Source of the DNA: Modestobacter caceresii
GTDB taxonomy: Bacteria; Actinomycetota; Actinomycetes; Mycobacteriales; Geodermatophilaceae
Assembly (NCBI RefSeq): GCF_000761485.1
Contig: NZ_JPMX01000091.1
Span: forward strand, 103,234 to 167,233
Direction of reading: 5' to 3'
DNA length: 64,000 bases
A program made the translations under genes and the position numbers. This document shows, one piece after another, positions 1-8,882 of this stretch; positions within the stretch are counted from its first letter, which is position 1, and every line of letters begins with the position of its first letter. The notes beneath the pieces were generated by a model. It saw only the letters and a program-made list of their open reading frames with translations. It did not search any database and was not told where the DNA came from.

Positions 1-933
1 CCGACGTCCGTCCTCCGCCTCGGACGAAGGGCTCGGTGAGCGTGCCCAGCACGTCCGGGGGCACCCGCGGACCGGTGTTGGTCACCCGCAGTTCGGCCCG
101 GCCCTCGCTGGTGCTGCCCGTCGTCAGGTGCACGGTCCCGCCCGGGCCGGTGTTGTGCCGGATGCCGTTGAGCACCAGGTTGGTGACCAGCTGCCGGACG
201 AGCGGCTCGGCACCGTCGAGGTCGCCCTCGCCGAGATCGGTGTGCACGTCGATGCCGGCGCGGTCGGCCAGCGGGGCCAGGTCCCGGACGACGCCCGCGG
301 CGAGCTCGGCGAGGTCGACCGGAGTGCGCGGCGGCGTGCGCCCCTGGTCCAGGGCCGCGAGGGCGAGCAGCGCCTCGACGGTCTCGGTGCCCCGGCGGTT
401 GGTCTCGTCCAGCCGGGCGAGCAGCCGGGGCACGTCCACGGTGGCCGGGTCGGCCAACGCCACGTCGAGCATCGCGCGCTCCACGGCGTAGGGGGTGCGC
501 AGTTCGTGCGAGGCGTTGGCGGCGAAGCGGCGCTGTTCGTCCAGCGTGGCCTGCAACCGGTCGAGCATCGTGTCGAAGGTGTCCGCCAGTTCGCCGAACT
601 CGTCGTCCCGCCCGGTCAGCCGGACCCGGCGGTCCAGCGACCCGGCGGCGACGTGCCGGGCGACGGCGTGGACCTGGTGCAGCGGCCGGAGCATCCAGCC
701 GGCCAGCAACCAGCCCCCGCCCGTCCCGACCACGAGGAGCACGGCCAGCACCTGCCAGATCCGGGGCCAGAGGGCGTCCAGCAGGTCGCTCCGGTCGGGC
801 AGGAACGGGGCGCCGGGTGCGCTGAGGTTGCCCTCGGGCACGAACCGCAGGATGTACACCAGCAGGGCCACCAGGGCGGCGGAGGCGACGAGCAGGAAGC
901 CGGCGTAGCTCAGGGTCAGCCGCAGCCGGGCAC

Positions 934-937
<4 letters not shown>
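1..937 (-). CDS. Sensor histidine kinase (3' end cut by window edge)
   Basis: Membrane sensor kinase that would phosphorylate the response regulator encoded just upstream. The GTG start overlaps the regulator's TGA stop (GTGA), so the two are translated from one mRNA. Visible in order: TM helix about residues 10-31, a short outside loop, TM helix about 60-80, HAMP linker to about 135, the dimerisation/phosphoacceptor helix with ASHELRTP (His about 144), and an N box (QLVTNLVLNGIRHN, about 249-262). The protein runs off the left edge soon after the NTGP of the first G box, so the rest of the ATPase domain is not seen. The small sensor loop is typical of cell-envelope stress kinases. Its position beside a VanZ-VanY gene suggests a VanS-like role, which is inference. 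Confidence 0.9.
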
Positions 938-1632
<695 letters not shown>

Positions 1633-1638
1633 GCGGCG

Positions 1639-1644
1639 AGGGTA
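1639..1644 (-). promoter_or_regulatory. Probable -10 box (TACCCT) of a leaderless promoter
   Basis: TACCCT sits six bases before the ATG of the response regulator, a spacing that would place transcription start at or next to the start codon. No ribosome-binding site is seen. The same layout recurs at four other starts in this window. Confidence 0.5.
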
Positions 1645-1792
1645 GGGAGCCGGGTGTCTCCTCGACGTATCGGCGCGCAGGGCGGAGGACGGGGCGACCC
1701 GCCGGGCGGGCACCCGGCGACGCGCGTGGGCCTCGGCGGCGAGTTGCCGGGCCGCGACGACGCTGGCCGGTTCGCGGGTGGCCGTCACGCGG

Positions 1793-2872
1793 TCAGCCGG
1801 CGGTGGGGTCGGCGGCCGGCGGCGGGCACTGACCGCCGCGCTCGACGGCCAGCTCGTAGTGCCACATCTCGTTGCCGTAGGTCTGGCAGAGGCCGTAGTC
1901 CGACCCGTACCGGGACAGCCAGTACATCGCGTCCGTGGGCCCGACGTCGACCGCGTCGCCGGTGACGTGGGAGGACTCGTCGGGACGCAGCACCCACTCC
2001 CGGGCTGCCTCGGGGCTGCCGTACCGGTGCACCGCGGCGTCGAAGAGCGCCTGCTGGTAGGCCGCACTGCGCCATCCGCTGGACACGTGGAGGTCCACCC
2101 CGTCGGCAGCCGCATCCCGGGCCGCGTCCTGGACGGCGGTGCGCAGCGCGCTGTCGAGCCCGGTGATGGCCGGGACGTCGGCGAAGGCCGACAGTTCCTC
2201 GCCGTCGGCGACGTAGCCGTTCTCGACGGTCATGGCTCCCCCGCCAGACGCACCCAGAGCCGGGGTGTCGGCGACACCGGCCAACACGCTGGACCCCGGA
2301 GGGACGGAGGGATCGGCCGACGAGCAGCCGGCCACGCCCGCGATCAGCAGGGTCGCGGTGACCAGCGCAGCGCCGGTCCCCCGCCGGGGACGGCGCGCGC
2401 CGCCTCGCCGGGAGCGGCGCGCGACGACCAGGCAGATGGTGGTGAGCGCGACCCCGACCAGCGTGCCGGCGGTGTTGGCGGCGACGTCGACGAGGTCGGG
2501 GACCCGGCCGGGCAGCGCGGTCTGTGCCAGCTCGATCAGCACCGAGGTCGCGCCCCCCAGGGCCAACGGGAGCACCGGACCGGAGCGCCGCAGGACCAGG
2601 GCGGCCAGCGCACCCACCGGGACGAAGAGCAGCGCGTTCGCCACGGCCTCGACCTGGGCCCGGCGCACGGTGCCCGGCCAGGGCGCGGCGAGGGTCTCGA
2701 CCCCGGCCACCACCGCCCTGCGGGCGTCGGCGACGAACCCGGTCGGACCGAGCGTGATGCAGCCGACCACGAACAGCACAGCGGCCGCGGCCAGCAGGAG
2801 AGGACCCGTTCGCCGCGGACCCGACGGGGCGCCGGGCGCCCCGTCGGCGGACAGGTGGTGGGTGGTCGTCAT
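1793..2872 (-). CDS. VanZ-VanY fusion: membrane VanZ domain plus D-Ala-D-Ala carboxypeptidase
   Basis: 359-residue protein joining two families usually seen apart. The N-terminal half (about 20-150) is a VanZ-like membrane domain with the family pattern N..LLFVPVG, then E..Q, then DLVDVAANTAGTLVG. After it a second hydrophobic stretch ends in a lipobox-like VAGC (Cys about 183), as if a VanY lipoprotein gene had been joined in frame. The C-terminal part (about 235-345) is a VanY/M15 peptidase with zinc ligands His302 and Asp309 (SSHVTGDAVD) and Glu335/His338 (EMWHYE). It should trim the terminal D-Ala from peptidoglycan stem peptides outside the membrane. ATG chosen at 2872; the frame stays open upstream but codes for nothing recognisable there. 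VanY activity can lower glycopeptide binding; resistance here is inference. Confidence 0.88.
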   Translation of the reverse strand: MTTTHHLSADGAPGAPSGPRRTGPLLLAAAAVLFVVGCITLGPTGFVADARRAVVAGVETLAAPWPGTVRRAQVEAVANALLFVPVGALAALVLRRSGPVLPLALGGATSVLIELAQTALPGRVPDLVDVAANTAGTLVGVALTTICLVVARRSRRGGARRPRRGTGAALVTATLLIAGVAGCSSADPSVPPGSSVLAGVADTPALGASGGGAMTVENGYVADGEELSAFADVPAITGLDSALRTAVQDAARDAAADGVDLHVSSGWRSAAYQQALFDAAVHRYGSPEAAREWVLRPDESSHVTGDAVDVGPTDAMYWLSRYGSDYGLCQTYGNEMWHYELAVERGGQCPPPAADPTAG

Positions 2873-3039
2873 GGGAGTGCTCCTCCCCGCGCGGCAGAGC
2901 CGGTGCGGCATCGAGAACTGGTGGACAGCTCTCAGTGCAGGCGAACCGCCGTTGCCCCGGCGTCTCCGGTTCCGCATACGCCCACGACATCCCCGGGCAC
3001 GGTCGGCGGCCGGGAGCTCGACCCGGCGCCGGGCTGCGG

Positions 3040-3612
3040 TCAGGTGGCCCGGGCGTACGTGCTGACCTGGGTGCCGCCACTGAGGGAGCGCTCGTCGACG
3101 ACGTCGAAGGGTCGGGCCTCGGCCGCACCGGGGCCGAACAACGGGATGCCGGCGCCCAGGACGATCGGGTACCGCTTGAGGACCAGGACGTCGATCTCGT
3201 CCAGGAGCGCACCGGCCAGCACTCCCCCGCCGGCCAGCCACACCCCGGCGCCGAGTTCGCTCTTGAGTCGGCGCACGAGTTGGACCGGGTCCCGACTGAC
3301 CTGCACCGCCGGGTCGATGTCCGCGGGCAGCGTGGTCGAGACGACGTGCTGGTCCAGGTGGGCATAGGGACTGGTGATCTGGGCCTGCAGGGCCGGCTCG
3401 TAGGTGGCTCGCCCCATGACCACGGCGTCGAACCGCGTGCCTGGATCGGCGATCTGCAGCTGGCCGCGGACGTGCGTGGGCAGCGTCTCGGGGAACTCCT
3501 GGGCGATGAACTCCAGCAGCGGCTCGGTCACCGGGAAGAAGTCGTAGGAACCGTCCGGGGCGGCGATGAACCCGTCGAGGGTCACCCCCACGTAGTAGGT
3601 CAGCGCACGCAC
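3040..3612 (-). CDS. Dihydrofolate reductase-like (RibD C-terminal) protein
   Basis: 190 residues, start GTG. The opening MRALTYYVGVTLDGFIA, the central MGRATYE and the WLAGGGVLAGALLDEIDVL stretch are the hallmarks of the RibD_C/DHFR-like family of small NADPH-dependent reductases. Members are often of unknown substrate; it should not be assumed to reduce dihydrofolate. Length and ends look normal. A CAGGAT hexamer seven bases before the GTG could be a -10 box of a leaderless transcript. A second, diverged member of the family lies at 15776-16342. Confidence 0.85.
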   Translation of the reverse strand: MRALTYYVGVTLDGFIAAPDGSYDFFPVTEPLLEFIAQEFPETLPTHVRGQLQIADPGTRFDAVVMGRATYEPALQAQITSPYAHLDQHVVSTTLPADIDPAVQVSRDPVQLVRRLKSELGAGVWLAGGGVLAGALLDEIDVLVLKRYPIVLGAGIPLFGPGAAEARPFDVVDERSLSGGTQVSTYARAT

Positions 3613-3658
3613 GGGCGCGATCCTGTCAGGCGCGCGTGACCAGGGCGTGCTCGCGCCA

Positions 3659-3860
3659 CTACTTCATGGTGGCGAGCTGGATCAGGTTGCCGCAGGTGTC
3701 GTCGAGGACGGCGGTGACCACCGGTCCGAAGTCGGTCGCGTCCTGGGTGAACTGCACGCCCAGCCCCTTGAGCCGCTCCACCTCGGCGTGCACGTCGCCG
3801 ACGGCGAACTGGGTGAACGGGATGCCGTCGGCCGGAGAGCACGCCGCGGCAGGAGCGGTT
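3659..3860 (-). pseudogene. C-terminal remnant of a VOC (glyoxalase/bleomycin-resistance) protein
   Basis: Reading the minus strand down to a TAG at 3659-3661 gives GIPFTQFAVGDVHAEVERL, then LGVQFTQDATDFGPVVTA and DDTCGNLIQLA. This is the second beta-alpha-beta-beta-beta unit of a VOC-fold protein with its usual ending. No first half with a start codon precedes it; upstream the frame becomes low-complexity and the LysE gene begins close by. I read it as a gene that lost its N-terminal half. A short frame in another register over the same bases is a shadow. Confidence 0.65.
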
Positions 3861-3898
3861 GCGGCCGAGCCCCGCGGCGGTGATCGCCACGTGGCGCG

Positions 3899-4543
3899 TC
3901 AGACAGCCGCTGTACGCGACCTGTCGGTGGCCAGCTTCACCGCCAGGGCTCCGAGCACCCCGCCCATGAGGTAGCGCTGGACTCGCATCCAGGTCGGCCG
4001 GACGGAGAGGAACCGGGCGAGCCCCCCGGCGAAGACGACGATCAATCCGTTGACGCTGAGCGCGATCGCGATCTGCGTGAGGCCCAGCACGAGGCTCTGC
4101 AGCGCCACGGGTGCGCCGTCGGGGTCGATGAACTGCGGCAGCAGCGACACGTACAGCACCGCGATCTTCGGATTCAGCAGGTTCGTGAACAGCCCCATCG
4201 CGAACAACCGGCGGGGCCGGTCAACCGGGAGCTCACGCGGCGCGAAGACGTTCGTGCCGCCGGGCCGGACGGCCTGCCATGCCAGGTAGAGCAGGTAGGC
4301 CGCCCCCGCCACCTTCAGCGCCGTGTAGGCAGCCGGCACGGCGACGAAGACGGCGGCAAGGCCGGCTGCGGCCGCCGCGAGGTAGACGAAGAAGCCGGCC
4401 GCCACCCCCAGCAGTGAGATGAACCCAGCCCGCCGCCCCTGGCTGATCGACCGCGACACCAGGTAGATCATGTTCGGCCCGGGGGTGAGGACCAGGCCCA
4501 ACTCGACCAGAGCGATGCCGAGCAGGGCAGAGCTGGAGACCAC
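3899..4543 (-). CDS. LysE family amino-acid exporter
   Basis: 214-residue inner-membrane exporter with about six hydrophobic segments. Family marks: LTPGPNMIYLVSRS near the N-terminus, GFFVYLAAA, and FTNLLNPKIAVLYVSLLPQF in the middle. LysE/RhtB proteins export amino acids or derivatives such as lysine, threonine or homoserine lactones; the substrate cannot be read from sequence. GTG at 4543 is chosen because a GGAAGGA ribosome site lies nine bases before it; another GTG at 4561 would add six residues. It lies behind glyA on the same strand, but a strong hairpin (4631-4665) separates them. Confidence 0.9.
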   Translation of the reverse strand: MVSSSALLGIALVELGLVLTPGPNMIYLVSRSISQGRRAGFISLLGVAAGFFVYLAAAAAGLAAVFVAVPAAYTALKVAGAAYLLYLAWQAVRPGGTNVFAPRELPVDRPRRLFAMGLFTNLLNPKIAVLYVSLLPQFIDPDGAPVALQSLVLGLTQIAIALSVNGLIVVFAGGLARFLSVRPTWMRVQRYLMGGVLGALAVKLATDRSRTAAV

Positions 4544-4630
4544 GAGGGTCCGTCCTTCCACAGTCGATGAGGTGCGCCGACGGAGACTGGCACGCTCCTG
4601 TGGCCATGCCCGTCAGCCGTCGGGGCGAGA

Positions 4631-4665
4631 GGGCTGAACTCGGCGGGTCCGCCGCGGTTCAGCCC
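4631..4665 (-). terminator. Strong terminator-like hairpin after glyA
   Basis: GGGCTGAAC (4631-4639) pairs fully with GTTCAGCCC (4657-4665), and an inner CGGCGG pairs with CCGCCG around a two-base turn. The helix covers the glyA stop codon at 4659-4661. There is no T tract, as is common in GC-rich actinobacteria. Confidence 0.75.
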
Positions 4666-6101
4666 TGGGCAGCCAGGTCCAGCTGCACCTCGGGGTAGAG
4701 CGGGTGGGCGTCGACCAGCTCCGTCGCCCGGGCCCGCACCCGCTCGGCGACCGCCGGCTCCAGCCGGTACCGGACCTTGGAGTCGCCGTCGGACTGCGTG
4801 CTGGCCAGGACGTCGACGATCAGGTCCCCGACCTCGGCCAGGTCGGCCTCACCCAGCCCGCGAGTGGTCAGCGCCGGGGTGCCCAGCCGGATGCCGCTGG
4901 TGTACCAGGGGCCGTTCGGGTCGGCAGGCACGGTGTTGCGGTTGGTCACCAGGCCGGCGTCCAGCAGCGCGGCCTCGGCCTGCCGCCCGGTCAGCCCGAA
5001 CCCACCGACGTCCACGAGCACGAGGTGGTTGTCGGTGCCGCCGGTGACCAGCCGGGCACCGCGGCGCAGCAACTGGTCGGCCAGCGCCCGGGCGTTGGCC
5101 ACCACCTGCTCCGCGTAGGTGGCGAACTCCGGCCGCCGGGCCTCCGCCAACGCCACGGCCTTGGCGGCCATCACCTGCGGCAACGGACCGCCCAGCACCA
5201 TCGGGCAGCCGCGGTCGACCGACGGGGCGTACTCCTCGGTGCACAGCACCATGCCGCCGCGCGGGCCACGCAGTGACTTGTGCGTGGTGGTGGTGACGAC
5301 GTCGGCGTGCGGCACCGGGTCGAAGTCGCCGGTGAGCACCTTGCCGGCGACCAGCCCGGCGAAGTGCGCCATGTCCACCAGCAGCGTGGCGCCCACCTCG
5401 TCGGCGATCTCCCGCATCGCGGCGAAGTCGACCCGGCGCGGGTACGCGGAGTAGCCGGCCAGCAGGATCAGCGGCCGGAACTCCCGGGCCCGCGCGCGCA
5501 GGGCGGCGTAGTCGATCAGCCCGGTCGCCGGGTCGGTGCCGTAGCTGGACTGCTCGAACATCTTGCCGGAGATGTTCGGCCGGAAGCCGTGGGTGAGGTG
5601 GCCGCCGGCGTCCAGCGACATGCCGAGCATCCGCTGGTCGCCCAGGGCCCGGCGCAGCTGTGCCCAGTCGGCGTCGGTCAGCGCGTCGACGTTCTTGACC
5701 CCGGCCTCGGCCAGGGCCGGGGACTCCACCCGGTGGGCCAGGATCGACCAGAAGGCGACCAGGTTGGCGTCGATGCCCGAGTGCGGCTGAACATAGGCGT
5801 GGTCGGCGCCGAACAGCTCGCGGGCGTGCTCGGCGGCCAGCCGCTCGACGGTGTCGACGTTCTGGCAGGCAGCGTAGAAACGCCGTCCCGGGGTGCCCTC
5901 GGCGTACTTGTCGCTGAACCAGTTGCCCATCGCCAGCAGGACGGCGGGCGAGGCGTAGTTCTCGCTGGCGATCAGCTTCAGGCTCGAACGCTGGTCGGCG
6001 AGCTCCTGCCCGATGACTGCCGCGACCCGCGGCTCGACCTGGGCGATGACGTCCAGGGCGCTGGCGAAGGCGGCGGTCTCGCGGGTGACGGTGCTGGTCA
6101 C
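4659..6101 (-). CDS. glyA: Serine hydroxymethyltransferase (long form)
   Basis: 480-residue PLP enzyme converting serine and tetrahydrofolate to glycine and 5,10-methylene-THF. Seen: [11 protein letters not shown] near residue 41, the PLP lysine in [14 protein letters not shown] (Lys275), and a complete C-terminus. It is about 50-60 residues longer than the common ~420-residue enzyme because of an insertion around 118-175 ([19 protein letters not shown] and following). Similar long forms occur in other actinobacteria, so this is not damage. GTG at 6101 is set by the GGAGAG site seven bases upstream. The 5' leader carries a ZTP riboswitch (6120-6208), which predicts control by the purine/folate alarmone ZTP. 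Confidence 0.95.
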   Translation of the reverse strand: MTSTVTRETAAFASALDVIAQVEPRVAAVIGQELADQRSSLKLIASENYASPAVLLAMGNWFSDKYAEGTPGRRFYAACQNVDTVERLAAEHARELFGADHAYVQPHSGIDANLVAFWSILAHRVESPALAEAGVKNVDALTDADWAQLRRALGDQRMLGMSLDAGGHLTHGFRPNISGKMFEQSSYGTDPATGLIDYAALRARAREFRPLILLAGYSAYPRRVDFAAMREIADEVGATLLVDMAHFAGLVAGKVLTGDFDPVPHADVVTTTTHKSLRGPRGGMVLCTEEYAPSVDRGCPMVLGGPLPQVMAAKAVALAEARRPEFATYAEQVVANARALADQLLRRGARLVTGGTDNHLVLVDVGGFGLTGRQAEAALLDAGLVTNRNTVPADPNGPWYTSGIRLGTPALTTRGLGEADLAEVGDLIVDVLASTQSDGDSKVRYRLEPAVAERVRARATELVDAHPLYPEVQLDLAAQG

Positions 6102-6119
6102 GGGCTCTCCTCGATCGAC

Positions 6120-6208
6120 GGGAGCCCAGGCGCGCGGCAGGCGTCGAGTCGACGGGGCCGCTCCCCGGTGGTCGATCCCACCTGCGATGCGCCAGTCACG
6201 GCCCGCGT
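6120..6208 (-). promoter_or_regulatory. ZTP riboswitch (pfl motif) in the glyA leader
   Basis: On the minus strand the leader holds, in order, CCGTGACTGGCG (6203-6192 region), a hairpin formed by GGTGG and CCACC, the conserved CCGGGGAGCG directly after it, a variable linker, and CGCCTGGGC (6132-6124). These are the two conserved domains of the pfl/ZTP riboswitch, in the right order and spacing. The element ends about 20 bases before the glyA GTG. ZTP riboswitches are known to turn on folate and one-carbon genes, including glyA, when 10-formyl-THF is short. The short distance to the ribosome site suggests translational control here, which is inference. Confidence 0.93.
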
Positions 6209-6310
6209 CGAAGCTAGCGGGGCCCCCGACAACACACAAGCGGCTGCACGCGGCGAGTGGCGCGCCTGGTCGCACACCGTCGCAGCCGGAGGCAGACGGA
6301 CAGTCCCGTG

Positions 6311-6832
6311 TCAGGTGTCGGATCGCGTGGTCGATCGCTCGGCGAGCTGCTTGAGGTTCAGCAGTTGCCGACGTGCCATGACGAGGTCCCCGACAGACAG
6401 CGGCGGGGCGATCCAGCGGCTGTGTGCGCCGACGACCTTCAGCAGGAGACGAGTTGGCCCCTCGGTGGGCCCGCCCGTGGACAGGACGACATAGGACATG
6501 ACCGCACCCATGATCTGGCCGGTGAGTTGCACCCCGGACTCGACGCTCAGGATGCGCCCGGCCGGCCGTCCGCCAGCGGTCGTGAACTGCTGGCCGGGGG
6601 TCGGTTCGGCCAGGTCTCGCAGTTCCTGCGGCGAGCGTCGCCCGAGGTTGTCGATCCAGTCGTAGGAGTACGGCGCGAGTCGGATCTGAGCGACCCACCG
6701 CCACACGTCCCTGCGAGGGGCGTGCACCGTGACTCCGCGCCAGGCCCGCCAGACCGGAGCCGGCACGAAGCCGTCGCATGGGTAGTGCCGAGCGACTTCC
6801 TCGTCGCTCACGCCCCAACGATCACCGATCAT
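6311..6832 (-). CDS. SRPBCC (START-like) fold protein
   Basis: 173 residues. Features of the polyketide-cyclase/START superfamily: an opening [19 protein letters not shown], then [19 protein letters not shown] (the usual first strand-helix), and [16 protein letters not shown]-terminal helix follows. Such domains bind hydrophobic ligands in a cavity; the ligand is unknown. ATG at 6832 is chosen because GAGGGAGG lies just before it; an in-frame ATG upstream would add a few residues. No operon partner is evident: glyA follows on the same strand but has its own riboswitch leader. Confidence 0.8.
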   Translation of the reverse strand: MIGDRWGVSDEEVARHYPCDGFVPAPVWRAWRGVTVHAPRRDVWRWVAQIRLAPYSYDWIDNLGRRSPQELRDLAEPTPGQQFTTAGGRPAGRILSVESGVQLTGQIMGAVMSYVVLSTGGPTEGPTRLLLKVVGAHSRWIAPPLSVGDLVMARRQLLNLKQLAERSTTRSDT

Positions 6833-6922
6833 CGGGCCTCCCTCTCGCATGTCACCACCACCGGCCCCGCGCCGCTGGACGTCGGGCGCCCCGGCGACCT
6901 GATCGTGGTGCACGGACTCGCT

Positions 6923-7717
6923 TCAGGACAGGGCGACCACAGGTGCCTGGAGGACCACCCCACCCTCTGCGGTCAGCGTCTGCCGGTAGACCCCTTCCGT
7001 ACGCAAGCCGTTCTGCTCCAGCCGTGCATCGAGCGTGATCCAGGCATCGCCGATGCTGCGAGGTGCGCTCTCGTACCGGACCGTCACTCCGCGCTCCGAT
7101 GAGGGAACGGCGACGAGCGCGAGCTCGTGGCCCAACTCCAGGTCCGCGGCGGGTACCCCGGCCGTCACGGAGATCGCCTGCTCGTCCGCCATCCCGTCGT
7201 AGGCGAGCACGATCTCTGCATCGTCACGGCGGAGCTCGGCCAGCTGAGAGCGCAACGCACGGGTCAGCTCGGCCACGGCCACACCGATCTCGGACTCGTC
7301 ACCCACGGACGTCTGCAGGGCCACCAGTTGCAGACCCGGGAGCGGACCCAGTTCGAGGGAGTTCATCACCGTTCGCCGTCCTCCTTCCAGGGAGTCGAGG
7401 CGTCCACGCACCTCCTGCAGACGCGTCGTCGCCTCGGAGACCTGCGCCATCAGCTCGACCTCCCGCGCACGGAGCAGCGCCACGAGGCGGGCCTCGGACA
7501 GGTCGGAGCTGAGGAGATCAGCGATGGCCTCCAGCCCGAAGCCGACCGCACGGAGGGCCGTGATGGCGCGGACCCGACCCGTCTGGCTCGCGCTGTACTT
7601 CCGGTAGCCGGTCCGCTGATCCACCTCGGCCGGCGCCAGGAGGCCGATCTCCTCCCAATGACGCAGCATGCGCCGCGAGGCTCCCGTGCGATGCGCCAGC
7701 TCCCCGATGCTCAACAT
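6923..7717 (-). CDS. MerR-family regulator with GyrI-like effector domain
   Basis: 264 residues. The N-terminal helix-turn-helix and wing (MLSIGELAHRTGASRRMLRH, then RTGYRKYSASQ) are typical MerR. A helical linker of about residues 75-115 leads to a C-terminal domain (about 125-264) that resembles GyrI/BmrR-type small-molecule binding domains. No cysteines suited to metal sensing are seen, so it is likely a drug- or metabolite-responsive member. ATG at 7717; a GTG at 7738 would add seven residues. The sequence ahead of it has the stretched promoter typical of MerR control (7734-7760), suggesting autoregulation and possibly control of the divergent peptidase gene. Confidence 0.87.
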   Translation of the reverse strand: MLSIGELAHRTGASRRMLRHWEEIGLLAPAEVDQRTGYRKYSASQTGRVRAITALRAVGFGLEAIADLLSSDLSEARLVALLRAREVELMAQVSEATTRLQEVRGRLDSLEGGRRTVMNSLELGPLPGLQLVALQTSVGDESEIGVAVAELTRALRSQLAELRRDDAEIVLAYDGMADEQAISVTAGVPAADLELGHELALVAVPSSERGVTVRYESAPRSIGDAWITLDARLEQNGLRTEGVYRQTLTAEGGVVLQAPVVALS

Positions 7718-7733
7718 GTCGCCACGCACCAGA

Positions 7734-7760
7734 CCCACTCACACGGTGTCAAGGTCAAGC
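7734..7760 (-). promoter_or_regulatory. MerR-type promoter/operator
   Basis: On the minus strand TTGACC is followed by TTGACACCGTGTGAG, an imperfect dyad centred on CCG, lying where a 19-base -35/-10 spacer would be. MerR regulators bind such dyads between over-spaced promoter boxes. The -10 box itself (TCTGGT) is weak. Confidence 0.4.
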
Positions 7761-7761
7761 G

Positions 7762-8874
7762 GTGACGGCGGCGCCGCAGGAGAAGGGCTCCAGCGCGGCC
7801 CGCGCCACAGCTGCGAGCCTGATGGTGCGGTACGCGGTGGGCGACCTGGAACTGCGGCACCATGCCCACGTGGTCGATCACCGGTACCCGCCGATCGAGC
7901 CCCATGAGACCGGGATGCTCGACGTCGGCGACGGCCACTCGCTGTACTGGGAGCAGTGCGGCAACCCGGACGGGAAGCCGGCTGTGGTGCTGCACGGCGG
8001 CCCGGGATCGGGCTGCCGTCCGGGCATGCGCCGGCAGTTCGACCCGGCGCGCTACCGCGTGGTGCTGTTCGACCAACGCAACGCCGGGCGCAGCACCCCG
8101 TGGGCCGGCGAGCCGGAGGTCGACCTGTCGGCGAACACCACCCCGCACCTGATGCGCGACATCGAACGACTGCGCCAGCACCTGGGCATCGACCGCTGGC
8201 TGGTCTGGGGCGGCTCGTGGGGCGTGACGCTCGGCCTCGCGTACGCGGAGGCGCACCCGGAGCGGGTCAGCGAGCTGGCGCTGGCCGCGATCACCAGCCC
8301 CGACCGGTGGCTGACCCACTGGATCACCCGCGACATGGGCCGGGTCTTCCCGCGCGAGTGGGAGCGGTTCCGAGACGGCGTCCCAGCCGCCGAACGGGAG
8401 GGCGACCTCGCCGCGGCCTACAGCCGGCTGCTGCACTCCCCCGATCCAGCGGTGCGGGCGAAGGCCGCCCAGGACTGGTGCGACTGGGAGGACACCCACG
8501 TCTCCCTCGCCCCGGACGCCGAGCCGTCACTGTCGGTGGCGGACCCGGCGTCCCAGTTGGCCATCGCCCGGGTGGTCACCCACTACTGGGCCCACGGCTG
8601 CTTCCTCGACGACGGCCAACTGCTCCGCGACGCGCACCGGCTGGCCGACATCCCGGGGATCATGGTGCACGGCCGATACGACGTCAGCGGGCCACTGGAC
8701 GTCGCCTGGCAGTTGTCGAAGGCCTGGTCGGACGGCGAGCTGGTGGTCGTCGGCGATGCCGGGCACTCGGGCGGCGGCATGACGCCCGTGATGATCGAGT
8801 ACCTGAACCGGGTCGCCGACCGCAGAGCAGGTGCGGAGAAAACGACTTGCCCGGAGTCCGGACCAGGCAGCTGA
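7762..8874 (+). CDS. pip: Proline iminopeptidase (prolyl aminopeptidase)
   Basis: 370-residue alpha/beta hydrolase of family S33 that removes N-terminal proline from peptides in the cytoplasm. Seen: HGGPGSGC (oxyanion region), DQRNAGRSTPW, nucleophile Ser152 in GGSWGVTLGLAYA, the acid in HGRYDV and the base in GDAGHS. This set and order are specific to the Pip subfamily. GTG at 7762 gives about 50 residues more than the usual ~315; the in-frame ATG at 7822 may be the real start. It is divergent from the MerR gene, and the acetyltransferase gene begins only eight bases after its stop. Confidence 0.93.
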   Translation: MTAAPQEKGSSAARATAASLMVRYAVGDLELRHHAHVVDHRYPPIEPHETGMLDVGDGHSLYWEQCGNPDGKPAVVLHGGPGSGCRPGMRRQFDPARYRVVLFDQRNAGRSTPWAGEPEVDLSANTTPHLMRDIERLRQHLGIDRWLVWGGSWGVTLGLAYAEAHPERVSELALAAITSPDRWLTHWITRDMGRVFPREWERFRDGVPAAEREGDLAAAYSRLLHSPDPAVRAKAAQDWCDWEDTHVSLAPDAEPSLSVADPASQLAIARVVTHYWAHGCFLDDGQLLRDAHRLADIPGIMVHGRYDVSGPLDVAWQLSKAWSDGELVVVGDAGHSGGGMTPVMIEYLNRVADRRAGAEKTTCPESGPGS

Positions 8875-8882
8875 ATGCTCCC

